This document shows positions 51,032 through 58,973 of a DNA stretch of 64,000 nucleotides, in pieces; the first letter of the stretch is position 1, and each line of letters begins with the position of its first letter. Source of the stretch: DATLRC01 sp035478435 (GTDB lineage: Bacteria; Patescibacteriota; Saccharimonadia; Saccharimonadales; UBA4665); NCBI GenBank assembly GCA_035478435.1, contig DATIJT010000009.1:124001-188000 (forward strand), written 5' to 3'. The translations under genes were made by a program, and so were the position numbers. The notes beneath the pieces were generated by a model. That model did no database searches. It had not been told where the DNA came from and saw nothing but the letters and a program-made list of their open reading frames with translations.

Positions 51032-51078
51032 TATTTGCGCCTCCGGCTTATGAGACAAACTACGTTTTTCTCATCGCG

Positions 51079-51105
51079 CAGAGTTTGGAATGAATCCAAA
51101 CTCTG
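51079..51105. other. Perfect 10-bp hairpin in the rplE-rpsN spacer
   Basis: CAGAGTTTGG and CCAAACTCTG enclose a 7-nt loop. There is no T-run, so an RNA processing or stability element is more likely than a terminator. Confidence 0.5.
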
Positions 51106-51131
51106 GCTGCTCTTTTCCTTAATAAACATCA

Positions 51132-51707
51132 TTACTTGTTCTCCTTCTCAAATGGCAGGCCGAGTTTTTCTAGTAGCGCTCGGGCATGTGCCTTATCTTC
51201 GGTCTTGATGACAAATATTACTTGCAAACCGTGAACCGTCGTAGTCTCATCAAAGCTTAACTCGGGGAATACCGACTGGTCAGTTAAACCTAGAGAATAA
51301 TTGCCCTGGCGGTCAAAAGCTTTAACCGGTACTCCATGAAAATCACGCAGCCTAGGCAAGACAATGTTAATCAATCGGTCGACAAATTCGTACATCCGCT
51401 CACCACGCAAAGTCACTTTTAGGCCGATTTTGTTACCTTCACGCAGCTTGAAGCTGGCAATTGATTTTTTCGCAGCCGTCTCAACAGGTTGTTGGCCAGT
51501 AATTTTGCGCAAAGTATTAGTTGCCGCGTCCATAAGTTTGCGCTCATCTTTGGCTTTGCCCAGCCCCACATTCAGAACTACTTTCTCCAGCTTTGGTGCT
51601 TGGTGGATATTCTTTAAACCTAATTCTTTTTGAAGGTCCTTAACCCATTTGCCGATATACTCTTGCTGCAGGCGAGGTTTGGTACTAACGGTAGAAGTAG
51701 CCATCAC
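51132..51707 (-). CDS. rplE: Ribosomal protein uL5
   Basis: KNIHQAPKLEKVVLNVGLGK and GERMYEFVDRLINIVLPRLR are diagnostic; 191 residues. The AAGGAG before the start belongs to the end of intercistronic repeat copy C. Confidence 0.96.
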   Translation of the reverse strand: MMATSTVSTKPRLQQEYIGKWVKDLQKELGLKNIHQAPKLEKVVLNVGLGKAKDERKLMDAATNTLRKITGQQPVETAAKKSIASFKLREGNKIGLKVTLRGERMYEFVDRLINIVLPRLRDFHGVPVKAFDRQGNYSLGLTDQSVFPELSFDETTTVHGLQVIFVIKTEDKAHARALLEKLGLPFEKENK

Positions 51708-51713
51708 ACGCTC

Positions 51714-51864
51714 CTTCCGGTCGCTTCAGTTAGCAATTCACAGTTAGCAATTAACAATGAAGGAGAACGCTGCGCGTTCAGAGTATTTTCATTGGCAATT
51801 GGTAATTGGTAATTCATTGCTAATTGCTCATTGCTAATTGTGAATTGGAATGACGAAGTCATGA
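51714..51864 (-). repeat. Intercistronic repeat, copy C (rplX-rplE)
   Basis: About 150 bp, almost identical to copy A. It starts at the rplX stop region (ATGAC-ttc-GTCAT), contains the GAACGC/GCGTTC hairpin and AATTG/CAATT body, and ends GAAGCGACCGGAAGGAG, the rplE Shine-Dalgarno. Confidence 0.85.
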
Positions 51865-52191
51865 CTTTATCTCCTTGCCGGTTGAGCTATAAATCCGTGT
51901 CTTATTGCCTTTAGCATCTAGCTTATAGCCAATTCGGCTAGGCTTTTTAGTGCCTGGTTCGACAATCCCGACTTTACTCACCCAGATCGGCTTGGTAAGT
52001 TCGATAATGCCACCCTGCGGATGTTCGCGATTGGGTTTTTGATGCTTCTTAACTATATTGATGCCTTCCACCGTAACTTTATTTTCGCTTGGGTGAGTAG
52101 ACACAATTTTGCCGGTGCGACCCTTGTACTTACCGGAGCGGACTACTACGGTGTCGCCCTTTTTAAGTCGAATTTTATAAAGTTTATCCAT
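51859..52191 (-). CDS. rplX: Ribosomal protein uL24
   Basis: RLKKGDTVVVRSGKYKGRTG (KOW) and VTVEGINIVKKHQKPNREHP are typical; 110 residues. It ends with TGA, confirming that UGA is a stop here. Confidence 0.96.
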   Translation of the reverse strand: MDKLYKIRLKKGDTVVVRSGKYKGRTGKIVSTHPSENKVTVEGINIVKKHQKPNREHPQGGIIELTKPIWVSKVGIVEPGTKKPSRIGYKLDAKGNKTRIYSSTGKEIKS

Positions 52192-52192
52192 C

Positions 52193-52561
52193 TTATAGTA
52201 CCTCTGGAGCCAGTGAAATTATTTTGGCATAACCTTGGTCGCGCAGTTCGCGCGGTACGGGACCGAAAATACGGGTGGCTCGCGGCAGTTTATCATCGCC
52301 AATAATGACGGCTGCGTTGTCATCAAAACGAATTGTCGACCCATCTTTGCGGCGAATTTGGTTGCGGGTACGAACTACCACGGCCCTGACAACCGATTTC
52401 TTCTTAACATTACCGCTCGGGTTAGCGTCTTTAACAGTAGCCACAATGACATCGCCTACCCGGGCATAACGGCGACGGGTACCACCCAATACACGAATGC
52501 ACAGGATTTCTTTGGCGCCGCTGTTGTCGCAAACATTTAGCCTGGTTTCTTGCTGGATCAT
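52193..52561 (-). CDS. rplN: Ribosomal protein uL14
   Basis: MIQQETRLNVCDNSGAKEIL and RIFGPVPRELRDQGYAKIIS; 122 residues, the normal length. It overlaps rpsQ by 4 nt. Confidence 0.97.
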   Translation of the reverse strand: MIQQETRLNVCDNSGAKEILCIRVLGGTRRRYARVGDVIVATVKDANPSGNVKKKSVVRAVVVRTRNQIRRKDGSTIRFDDNAAVIIGDDKLPRATRIFGPVPRELRDQGYAKIISLAPEVL

Positions 52562-52908
52562 TCGCCGCTCTCCTCAATTTCCTCGGCTTTTTCAGTTTTC
52601 TCATCTCGCTGTTTGCGAGTTTCTTCTTCAGTCTCGTCTTTGGTGATCGCCAAAACGTCTTCGCGCAAGACCGGCTTTTCTATGATCTGGCTAAGTACAT
52701 GACGTTTGCGGGCACTAAGCGGCTTGGTTTCGACAATCGCCACCTTGTCGCCGACTTGGGCTTCATTCTTCTCATCATGGGCCATGAATTTTTTGCTCAT
52801 TGTGTACTGCTTGCGGTAGAGGGGATGAGTTTTACGAGTTTGGACTGTCACCACAATAGTCTTGTCCGGCTTAGCAGAAGATACGATACCGATAATTGTT
52901 TTAGCCAT
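52558..52908 (-). CDS. rpsQ: Ribosomal protein uS17 with acidic tail
   Basis: The OB-fold core (IGIVSSAKPDKTIVVTVQTR, AQVGDKVAIVETKPLSARKR) is followed by a ~30-residue Glu/Lys-rich C-terminal extension not found in typical S17. Confidence 0.95.
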   Translation of the reverse strand: MAKTIIGIVSSAKPDKTIVVTVQTRKTHPLYRKQYTMSKKFMAHDEKNEAQVGDKVAIVETKPLSARKRHVLSQIIEKPVLREDVLAITKDETEEETRKQRDEKTEKAEEIEESGE

Positions 52909-53108
52909 TACAAGGCCTCCTTAGTCAGTTGTTCACTCAGAACGGTTAAGATGCGCGCTAAATCTTTGCGTTTATGCCGGATCAGGCGGACATTTTGAAC
53001 TTCGCCCAGGTGTAAGCGACGGCGAAGTTCGCTAATCTCTTCACGCAGTTTCGTGCTTTCAGTCGTTAGGTCCGTGGTAGAAAGCTTACGGATTTCAGCA
53101 ATTTTCAC
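52908..53108 (-). CDS. rpmC: Ribosomal protein uL29
   Basis: Two-helix protein of 66 residues (KIAEIRKLSTTDLTTESTKL, VRLIRHKRKDLARILTVLSE) near the tunnel exit. It shares 1 nt with rpsQ. Confidence 0.95.
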   Translation of the reverse strand: MKIAEIRKLSTTDLTTESTKLREEISELRRRLHLGEVQNVRLIRHKRKDLARILTVLSEQLTKEAL

Positions 53109-53110
53109 AG

Positions 53111-53524
53111 CTATGCCTCCTCCCGACTTAGAAACTTGGTCTTGATGGGCAATTTGTGGGCGGCCAAGCGCATAGCTTCGCGGGCAGTTTCTTCAGTGAC
53201 GCCTTGCATCTCAAACAAAATAGTCCCAGGGCGAACTTTGGCTACGAAAAATTCCGGGTTGCCTTTGCCGCTACCCATTTTTACGTCTTGCGGTTTACGA
53301 GTGACTGGCGTGTGCGGAAAAATGCGGATCCAGATTTTACCGCCACGCTTAATGTAGCGGGTCATAGCTTGACGGGCAGACTCGATCTGGCGTGAGGTAA
53401 TCCGTTCGTTGTCCTGGGCCTGCAAGGCATAATCGCCATAAGCGATGTAATCGCCACTGGTAGCCACACCTCGAATCCGGCCCTTACGGACCTTGCGGTG
53501 TTTAGTGCGACTCGGGATTAACAT
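53111..53524 (-). CDS. rplP: Ribosomal protein uL16
   Basis: MLIPSRTKHRKVRKGRIRGV, KIWIRIFPHTPVTRKPQDVK and GSGKGNPEFFVAKVRPG are canonical; 137 residues. Confidence 0.97.
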   Translation of the reverse strand: MLIPSRTKHRKVRKGRIRGVATSGDYIAYGDYALQAQDNERITSRQIESARQAMTRYIKRGGKIWIRIFPHTPVTRKPQDVKMGSGKGNPEFFVAKVRPGTILFEMQGVTEETAREAMRLAAHKLPIKTKFLSREEA

Positions 53525-53526
53525 TG

Positions 53527-54156
53527 TTAGACTACCTCTCCCTTATAAATCCAGACTTTAACGCCGATGGTACCGGCAGGAGTTTGAGCGTCTACTTGGG
53601 CATAATCTATATCGGCCCGCAGCGTGTGCAACGGCACCGAACCGGCTACTTCTTTTTCCCGTCTAGACATTTCCGCCCCGTTTAGCCGGCCGGCCACCTC
53701 AACACGCACTCCTTTAGCGCCGGAACGCATAGCCGTGGCAGCCGCGGATTTAGTAGCTCGGCGGAAGCTAATGCGACGCTCCAGCTGATGAGCAATATTT
53801 TCGGCTACCAACTTGGCATAGAGGTCGGGTTTCTTGATTTCTTCGATGTTAACCCGGGTCGGCACGCCGTAAATCTTTTCAATACCTTCTTTCAGCTCTT
53901 GGGCACCGGTACCACCGCGGCCGATTACGACACCGGCTTTAGCCGTATTAATAGTTACCGTTACCAGGTTTGGCGTACGGGCAATCTCAACTTTATTAAT
54001 AGCCGCGCGGGAACCTAATTTAGTCTGGATCAACCGACGAACGGCTAAATCGTCTTTTAGGAATTTAGCGTAATCGCGCTTATCGGCGAACCATTTGCTA
54101 CGCCAGTCTTTGTTGACTTGAAGGCGCATGCTTATAGGATTAACTTTTTGGCCCAT
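53527..54156 (-). CDS. rpsC: Ribosomal protein uS3
   Basis: MGQKVNPISMRLQVNKDWRS, the KH domain (GVVIGRGGTGAQELKEGIEK) and GTIGVKVWIYKGEVV; 209 residues. Confidence 0.97.
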   Translation of the reverse strand: MGQKVNPISMRLQVNKDWRSKWFADKRDYAKFLKDDLAVRRLIQTKLGSRAAINKVEIARTPNLVTVTINTAKAGVVIGRGGTGAQELKEGIEKIYGVPTRVNIEEIKKPDLYAKLVAENIAHQLERRISFRRATKSAAATAMRSGAKGVRVEVAGRLNGAEMSRREKEVAGSVPLHTLRADIDYAQVDAQTPAGTIGVKVWIYKGEVV

Positions 54157-54566
54157 TATGCGTTCTCCTTCTTGGCAGCAACTTTGCTAGCCGGTTTATC
54201 CTGAGCTTGTCGAATGGGTTTTTTAATTTCGCGCTTATCGCCGTCGACTGTTACGTAAATGTGCGAAGTCTGGCGTTGGAAAGGGTGGGCCCGGCCATGG
54301 GAGATCGGACGAAAACGCTTCAAACGAGAACCGGGCGTGACACTAATTTCTGTAATCTGGAGGCTGTCTGGCTTCAAACCATGGTTGTGGTCGGCATTGG
54401 CCCGCGCACTTTCAATAACCTTACGAACGGCTACAGCACTGCGACGGGGAGTATGTTCCAGAATAACCAAGGCGTCGGCGACACTGCGGCCACGCACTAA
54501 AGCAGCTACTACGCCGACTTTGCGGGGGCTCATCCTAACACCTTTAGCAGCAGCTTTAACAGACAT
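54156..54566 (-). CDS. rplV: Ribosomal protein uL22
   Basis: The core (KGVRMSPRKVGVVAALVRGR, RFRPISHGRAHPFQRQTSHI) is normal. The ~20-residue tail RQAQDKPASKVAAKKENA is extra, and part of it is encoded by TTCGACAAGCTCAGGATAA, a motif known as an interspersed repeat in other bacteria. Confidence 0.96.
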   Translation of the reverse strand: MSVKAAAKGVRMSPRKVGVVAALVRGRSVADALVILEHTPRRSAVAVRKVIESARANADHNHGLKPDSLQITEISVTPGSRLKRFRPISHGRAHPFQRQTSHIYVTVDGDKREIKKPIRQAQDKPASKVAAKKENA

Positions 54567-54841
54567 TATTCGCTACCTTTCGCTAACTTACCGCCGTGGC
54601 GGCGGAACTTACGGGTGGGCGCGAATTCGCCGAGCTTGTGGCCAACCATATTTTCAGTAACGAAGACAGGCACGTGGACTTTACCGTTGTGGACGGCTAT
54701 GGTCCGGCCCACAAAATCCGGCGAAATAGTACTAGCCCGCGCCCAAGTTTTGATAATCGTGCGGTCCTCGGAGCCCAGAGCAGCGACCTTCTTGGCCAGC
54801 TTGAAATCTATAAACGGTCCCTTTTTCAGTGAACGACTCAT
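54566..54841 (-). CDS. rpsS: Ribosomal protein uS19
   Basis: MSRSLKKGPFIDFKLAKKVA and VPVFVTENMVGHKLGEFAPT; 91 residues. Its start overlaps the stop of an unknown gene (ATGA), whose C-terminal codons supply the GAAGGAG. Confidence 0.97.
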   Translation of the reverse strand: MSRSLKKGPFIDFKLAKKVAALGSEDRTIIKTWARASTISPDFVGRTIAVHNGKVHVPVFVTENMVGHKLGEFAPTRKFRRHGGKLAKGSE

Positions 54842-55176
54842 TGCTTCGCTCCTTCAGGTTCACGTTGTTGGTACAACTCTCCGTACACTAACTTAGAAGC
54901 GACATCTATAGATTCTTGAATCATGAAAGCTCCCATAAAGCTAGCTTTTTCTTCTTCTGTCATCGGCGGCTCAGCAGCAGCAACGAATGTCTCAGCTGTT
55001 TCATAAAAATGCTCACCACCAACATTTTCTAAACTCACACTAGCGACGTAATGACCCAGTGCTCTGGTCGCATCTATAGGATCTACTTCACGAAGGCGAT
55101 TCAGCAGCCTGTTCCAATTTTTATTAGGAATGAGTCGTTGGCCGCTAATTTCATTAAAAATATCTACAATTCCCAT
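54838..55176 (-). CDS. Hypothetical protein inserted between rplB and rpsS
   Basis: A 112-residue acidic protein (MGIVDIFNEISGQRLIPNKN...) with a helical C-terminal half (TEEEKASFMGAFMIQESIDV). It is not a ribosomal protein I know. It starts 3 nt after rplB with AGAGGAAAT upstream, and its stop overlaps the rpsS start, so it is translationally coupled on both sides. Spacing this tight argues for a real, co-expressed gene. Confidence 0.7.
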   Translation of the reverse strand: MGIVDIFNEISGQRLIPNKNWNRLLNRLREVDPIDATRALGHYVASVSLENVGGEHFYETAETFVAAAEPPMTEEEKASFMGAFMIQESIDVASKLVYGELYQQREPEGAKQ

Positions 55177-55179
55177 AAA

Positions 55180-56016
55180 TTATTTCCTCTTGGCCGCGTG
55201 GCGGCTTTTTACGATAAATTGGCTAGTGCTCTTGCGGCGGCGGGTCTTGTAGCCCAGGGTTTTCTGGCCCCAAGGCGTAACAGGCGCGCGGCCCATGTTG
55301 TGGCGGCCGCCGTCACCACCACCGTGAGGGTGGTCGACAGCGTTCATGACAACTCCACGCACCGAAGGACGGATACCTTTATGTCGGTTACGACCGGCTT
55401 TGCCGATCTTGACGTTCTGATGTTGAACATTACCAATAACCCCTAGGGATGCAGTGCAGTTTTCATTAATCAGGCGAACTTCACCGCTCGGTAAACGGAT
55501 TTGGGCGAAACCAGCATCACGGCCCATCAGCTGGGCGCTGTTGCCGGCGCTACGGACTAGCTGGGCGCCACGGCCTGGCTGCAACTCTATAGCGTGCAAG
55601 GTGCTGCCGATAGGGATGTTCTTGATCGGCAAACGGTTGCCGGCTTCGATAGGCACTTCTTCGCCGCTGTGCAGCTTTTGGCCGACTTTCATACCCTGAA
55701 CTGCTAAAACGTAATGGTAAGTGCCGTCCGCTTGCTTGATGCGGGCAATGTGGGCTGAACGGTTAGGGTCGTATTCAATCTGTTCGATTGTAGCTGTAAT
55801 GCCATCCGCCAGGCCGAAGTTGACAGTCCGGTAGAATTTGCGGGCTCCGCCGCCCTTGTGGCGAGTGGTAATCCGGCCTTGGTTGTTGCGGCCACTGCCA
55901 CGGCGTTTGACAGCCAGCAGTGAGCGCAAAGGCTTACGGGTGGTAATTTCACTAAAGTCTTGCGTACTCATGCCGCGCCGACCGGGAGTTGTCGGGTTGT
56001 AAGTTCTGATAGACAT
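55180..56016 (-). CDS. rplB: Ribosomal protein uL2
   Basis: RNNQGRITTRHKGGGARKFY, SAGNSAQLMGRDAGFAQIRL and VVMNAVDHPHGGGDGGRHNM are diagnostic; 278 residues. Confidence 0.97.
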   Translation of the reverse strand: MSIRTYNPTTPGRRGMSTQDFSEITTRKPLRSLLAVKRRGSGRNNQGRITTRHKGGGARKFYRTVNFGLADGITATIEQIEYDPNRSAHIARIKQADGTYHYVLAVQGMKVGQKLHSGEEVPIEAGNRLPIKNIPIGSTLHAIELQPGRGAQLVRSAGNSAQLMGRDAGFAQIRLPSGEVRLINENCTASLGVIGNVQHQNVKIGKAGRNRHKGIRPSVRGVVMNAVDHPHGGGDGGRHNMGRAPVTPWGQKTLGYKTRRRKSTSQFIVKSRHAAKRK

Positions 56017-56384
56017 TACTTGGTCTCCTTAGCGGCTTTTTTGGCAGCTTTCTCGGCTTGCTTAGCTTCTTTCGCTTCGGCTTCTTCGGCCGCTGCAAAG
56101 AACGGCAAACTTTGGCCTTCAACTAAAGTCACATAAGCTTTCTTCAAGTCACTTTCGCGTCCGCGGGCTACTAAACGGCCTTTTTTGGACACACTGCGCT
56201 TAGCCTTACCGGGGATGTTGGCAATATTGACCTTCATAACTTGGACGTCAAACTGGGCTTCGACCGCGTGGGCCACTGAGTGCTTGTTAACATTACCAGC
56301 TACGTCAAAAGTATAGACACGGCCAGCACTTTGGGCATAAGTCTTTTCACTTAGGCGAGGCTTTAAGACTATCTGCTTATCCAT
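56016..56384 (-). CDS. rplW: Ribosomal protein uL23 with Ala/Lys/Glu tail
   Basis: LKPRLSEKTYAQSAGRVYTF, with VQVMKVNIANIPGKAKR. About 25 extra residues (EAEAKEAKQAEKAAKKAAKE) extend the C terminus. Confidence 0.95.
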   Translation of the reverse strand: MDKQIVLKPRLSEKTYAQSAGRVYTFDVAGNVNKHSVAHAVEAQFDVQVMKVNIANIPGKAKRSVSKKGRLVARGRESDLKKAYVTLVEGQSLPFFAAAEEAEAKEAKQAEKAAKKAAKETK

Positions 56385-57046
56385 TATTTGTCTTCCTTAG
56401 ATGTTGAGCCGGTCGAAGTACCTAGCCATTCTTCAATAGCTGCTAAGGCTTTTTCAGTTATCACAATCTTATCAGCATTCAAGGCGTCGAACACATTGAC
56501 GTAAAGCGCCGAGATAACTTTTAGCCCAGACAAATTACTGGCCGCACGGATTAGTTCAGTTGCTTTTTGATCTACGATCAATAGAACACTGCTATTGGCA
56601 CCAATTTTTTCTAAGAATTTAGCGAGTTCAGCAGTCTTGCCTGTTTTGCTTTCTACATCTTCAATAATTATCACTTTGCCGGCTTCGGCGCTCAGGCTGA
56701 GAGCCTGGCGGATAGCTTGGCGCTTGGCCTTAACGTTCAATTGCTTAGAGTAGTTTTCTTCGCCAGTAGGGCCAAAAGTAATGCCACCGCCGCGCCAAAT
56801 CGGAACTCGGGATGAACCGAAACGGGCCCGGCCGGTGCCTTTTTGGCGCCAAGGCTTCTTGCCGCCGCCACTGACTAGCCCGCGGGTTTTGGTGACTGCC
56901 AAGTTTAGTCGGCCATTAGCCAGGTAAGCCACATAAGCTTCCTGCAATAAGGCGTGGTTGGTCGGAATTACGCCAAAAACAGCCTTGCTGAGTTTAGCTG
57001 GGGTAGTCGATTTGGTACCGGCTTTAGTATAGGTAGTTACCGGCAT
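56384..57046 (-). CDS. rplD: Ribosomal protein uL4
   Basis: TKTRGLVSGGGKKPWRQKGT and GRARFGSSRVPIWRGGGITF are the L4 loop hallmarks; 220 residues. The last codons (STGSTSKEDK) include TTCGACCGGCTCAACA, related to the repeat motif in the rplV tail. Confidence 0.97.
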   Translation of the reverse strand: MPVTTYTKAGTKSTTPAKLSKAVFGVIPTNHALLQEAYVAYLANGRLNLAVTKTRGLVSGGGKKPWRQKGTGRARFGSSRVPIWRGGGITFGPTGEENYSKQLNVKAKRQAIRQALSLSAEAGKVIIIEDVESKTGKTAELAKFLEKIGANSSVLLIVDQKATELIRAASNLSGLKVISALYVNVFDALNADKIVITEKALAAIEEWLGTSTGSTSKEDK

Positions 57047-57657
57047 TACTTAGCCCCCTTGAGAATAACGACACTTTTGCGTGGGCCTGGTACGGCGCCT
57101 GTAACACCTATGACATTGTGGTCCATGTCGACAATAGCTACTTTAAGATTACGCACCGTAACTTGGTCGTGGCCCATCCGGCCGGCCATCTTTTTACCTT
57201 TCAAGATGTGCTGCGGATACATAGAACCGATAGAGCCAGGCCGGCGGTAACTTTGGCCGCCGTGGGTTTTGCGGCCACGGTGAAAATTGTGCCGCTTTAT
57301 GGTGCCCGCCCAACCCTTGCCTTTACTTGTGCCAGTAACGTGTACGCTGTCGCCCACACTAAAAACGTCGGCGGTAATTTTGGCGCCGACGTTTAGGTCT
57401 TCTGGGATTTCGCTAATGCGGAATTCGCGAATGATTTTTGGCATCACCTTGGCAGTTTTAAGGTGGCCAGCCAAACTTTTGCCTAGCTTTTTAGCCTTCT
57501 CAGCACCTACCTGGACAGCCGTGTAGCCGTCTTTTTCTTCATTCTTGTGGTGCGTCACCGTATGCTCGCCAACCGAAAGTAAGGTAATAGCCTCAGTAGC
57601 GCCGTCTTCGTTGATGGCGGATGTCATGCCGAGTTTTCGGGTTATAAGTACTTTCAT
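57046..57657 (-). CDS. rplC: Ribosomal protein uL3
   Basis: MKVLITRKLGMTSAINEDGA, TGTSKGKGWAGTIKRHNFHR and GSIGSMYPQHILKGKKMAGR. I chose the ATG giving the family start; an upstream in-frame ATG would add 14 residues. It is preceded by its own promoter and a structured leader. Confidence 0.96.
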   Translation of the reverse strand: MKVLITRKLGMTSAINEDGATEAITLLSVGEHTVTHHKNEEKDGYTAVQVGAEKAKKLGKSLAGHLKTAKVMPKIIREFRISEIPEDLNVGAKITADVFSVGDSVHVTGTSKGKGWAGTIKRHNFHRGRKTHGGQSYRRPGSIGSMYPQHILKGKKMAGRMGHDQVTVRNLKVAIVDMDHNVIGVTGAVPGPRKSVVILKGAK

Positions 57658-57783
57658 AAAACCTTGCTTATTAGTTGGCCTTATCCTTGAGTTAGACATA
57701 AAAATGCTTGGTGGCTGGTGGTTTCTACCTCTGTTTTCGTAGACCTACCGAGCACACCAAGTACTCGTCCTTCAAAGACACTA
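57658..57783 (-). promoter_or_regulatory. Structured leader of rplC
   Basis: The predicted ~125-nt leader can form CTTGGTG/CACCAAG with an inner TCTAC/GTAGA hairpin, followed by a short T-run close to the rplC start. L4-controlled leaders regulate S10 operons in other bacteria. I see no direct match to those, so the role is inferred. Confidence 0.45.
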
Positions 57784-57789
57784 GTAACA

Positions 57790-57818
57790 GATTAACACAG
57801 TTAACTTACCACTGTCAA
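57790..57818 (-). promoter_or_regulatory. Promoter of rplC-rplD-rplW...
   Basis: TTGACA, a 17-nt spacer and TTAATC. The same TTAATS-type -10 appears before rpsJ and the 88-residue gene. Confidence 0.65.
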
Positions 57819-57862
57819 TGTGTTGCAAATTCTACTTCGTTTTGTTACGCTGTATGCTGTAA

Positions 57863-58042
57863 CTATTTAGAAGAAGCTAGGAAATAAACAACTAGCAACA
57901 AAATCATAAACGCTACAATTCCTAACTTGACTATGAAGAACTTGAACCGCCAGGCCATGATTCGGTTCTGTTGGTTATAAATCCTCTGCAGGGGATCATT
58001 CGGAGTAGTGAAGTTGTGTTTTATGAAACGGAAGTTTGGCAT
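57863..58042 (-). CDS. 59-residue membrane protein between rpsJ and rplC
   Basis: Short frame MPNFRFIKHNFTTPNDPLQR... with one C-terminal membrane helix (LGIVAFMILLLVVYFLA). It starts 10 nt after the next upstream small membrane-protein gene with AAAGGAC before its ATG. The function is unknown. With the gene before it, it could encode a small membrane complex. Confidence 0.5.
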   Translation of the reverse strand: MPNFRFIKHNFTTPNDPLQRIYNQQNRIMAWRFKFFIVKLGIVAFMILLLVVYFLASSK

Positions 58043-58052
58043 GATTAGTCCT

Positions 58053-58334
58053 TTAAGCTCTTAGATATAGCCCGACTTGGCTCCAAAAGCCTACGAACAT
58101 GGCTATGAGCAGTACTGCATATTCAATTTTACGGTCAATTTGGAAGCGTTCGTGCCTAGCTAGCAGCAAACCTACTATTAGGCCGATTGGGATTGGCAAT
58201 TGGAAAGTCCCGGCGCCGTCAACCACCCGAATCCACTGGGCCCCAACAAGCAAGTAAAGTACAAGTTTTAAGATATAAACTGTGTCTAGCTCAGTTTTTG
58301 GTTTTTTAGAGTGTTTTTGTTTAAGTTTTGGCAT
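58053..58334 (-). CDS. 93-residue membrane protein between rpsJ and rplC
   Basis: A basic N terminus (MPKLKQKHSKKPKTELDTVY) and two or three hydrophobic segments (LKLVLYLLVGAQWI, IPIGLIVGLLLA, YAVLLIAMFVGFW). It is not recognised. It lies in a group of three unknown genes that separate rpsJ from rplC. Confidence 0.55.
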   Translation of the reverse strand: MPKLKQKHSKKPKTELDTVYILKLVLYLLVGAQWIRVVDGAGTFQLPIPIGLIVGLLLARHERFQIDRKIEYAVLLIAMFVGFWSQVGLYLRA

Positions 58335-58436
58335 CTAGCAATATTTAAGCATAAACAGTACGTCATGGCTAATCCGTAGGTGATAAGGGGCGTCGTTGAC
58401 TGCATCCACATAAGGATTTGCAAGCATAAGCAAAGA

Positions 58437-58958
58437 TTAAGCTCGTGCGGAGGCAAAGTGCATCAAATCATGAGCGTGCAAAACACCCAAACCACTAAAT
58501 CCTCTTAAATGATTTAGTCTAGGCCTATCAAAAGTCGTTTGGTAGCCGTCCACGTACCCTGGATTAACTCCCATTAACTCAAGAAGACCTACGCCGCTTA
58601 TGGCTTCTACCGTCCCCAATCTTGGTCTCCGAGTTAACTCTCTTTCCCTGTCAATTGTAGTCTCCCAGTCCCTGGGCTTAATGAGCGGGGTATCTGGTGT
58701 GGGATTAACGGCCCGCAAAGCGGTCAGTCCGGCCCCAAGCGCCAGCCCATATAAGCCACCGCCCTCTCGGTATAACTCCTGCAGGACTTCTCCGTAGGTA
58801 ACAATAGCCTCTGAGAGTAGGTCGTAGTCACCGGCTGACCTTCTTAATGCTTCGGTTAATCCTTGCTCGTGCTGAAGCCTGAAGAACTGAGTTGCCTTTT
58901 CTCTGAAGGCATCTGGTTCAACTGGACGTAATCTATACGGTGAACCTAAATAATTCAT
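58437..58958 (-). CDS. 173-residue hypothetical protein downstream of rpsJ
   Basis: A soluble protein (MNYLGSPYRLRPVEPDAFRE...) with helical N-terminal half, a Gly-rich hydrophobic segment (LYGLALGAGLTALRAV) and a His-containing C terminus (GLGVLHAHDLMHFASARA). It starts 15 nt after rpsJ without a clear Shine-Dalgarno. No family is recognised. Confidence 0.55.
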   Translation of the reverse strand: MNYLGSPYRLRPVEPDAFREKATQFFRLQHEQGLTEALRRSAGDYDLLSEAIVTYGEVLQELYREGGGLYGLALGAGLTALRAVNPTPDTPLIKPRDWETTIDRERELTRRPRLGTVEAISGVGLLELMGVNPGYVDGYQTTFDRPRLNHLRGFSGLGVLHAHDLMHFASARA

Positions 58959-58973
58959 TTTGGTTATGCCGAG

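Noticed and set aside
40745..51864. CRISPR array from the AATTG-rich repeats
   Set aside because: The copies are kilobases apart, differ in length, contain no spacers and have no cas genes nearby.
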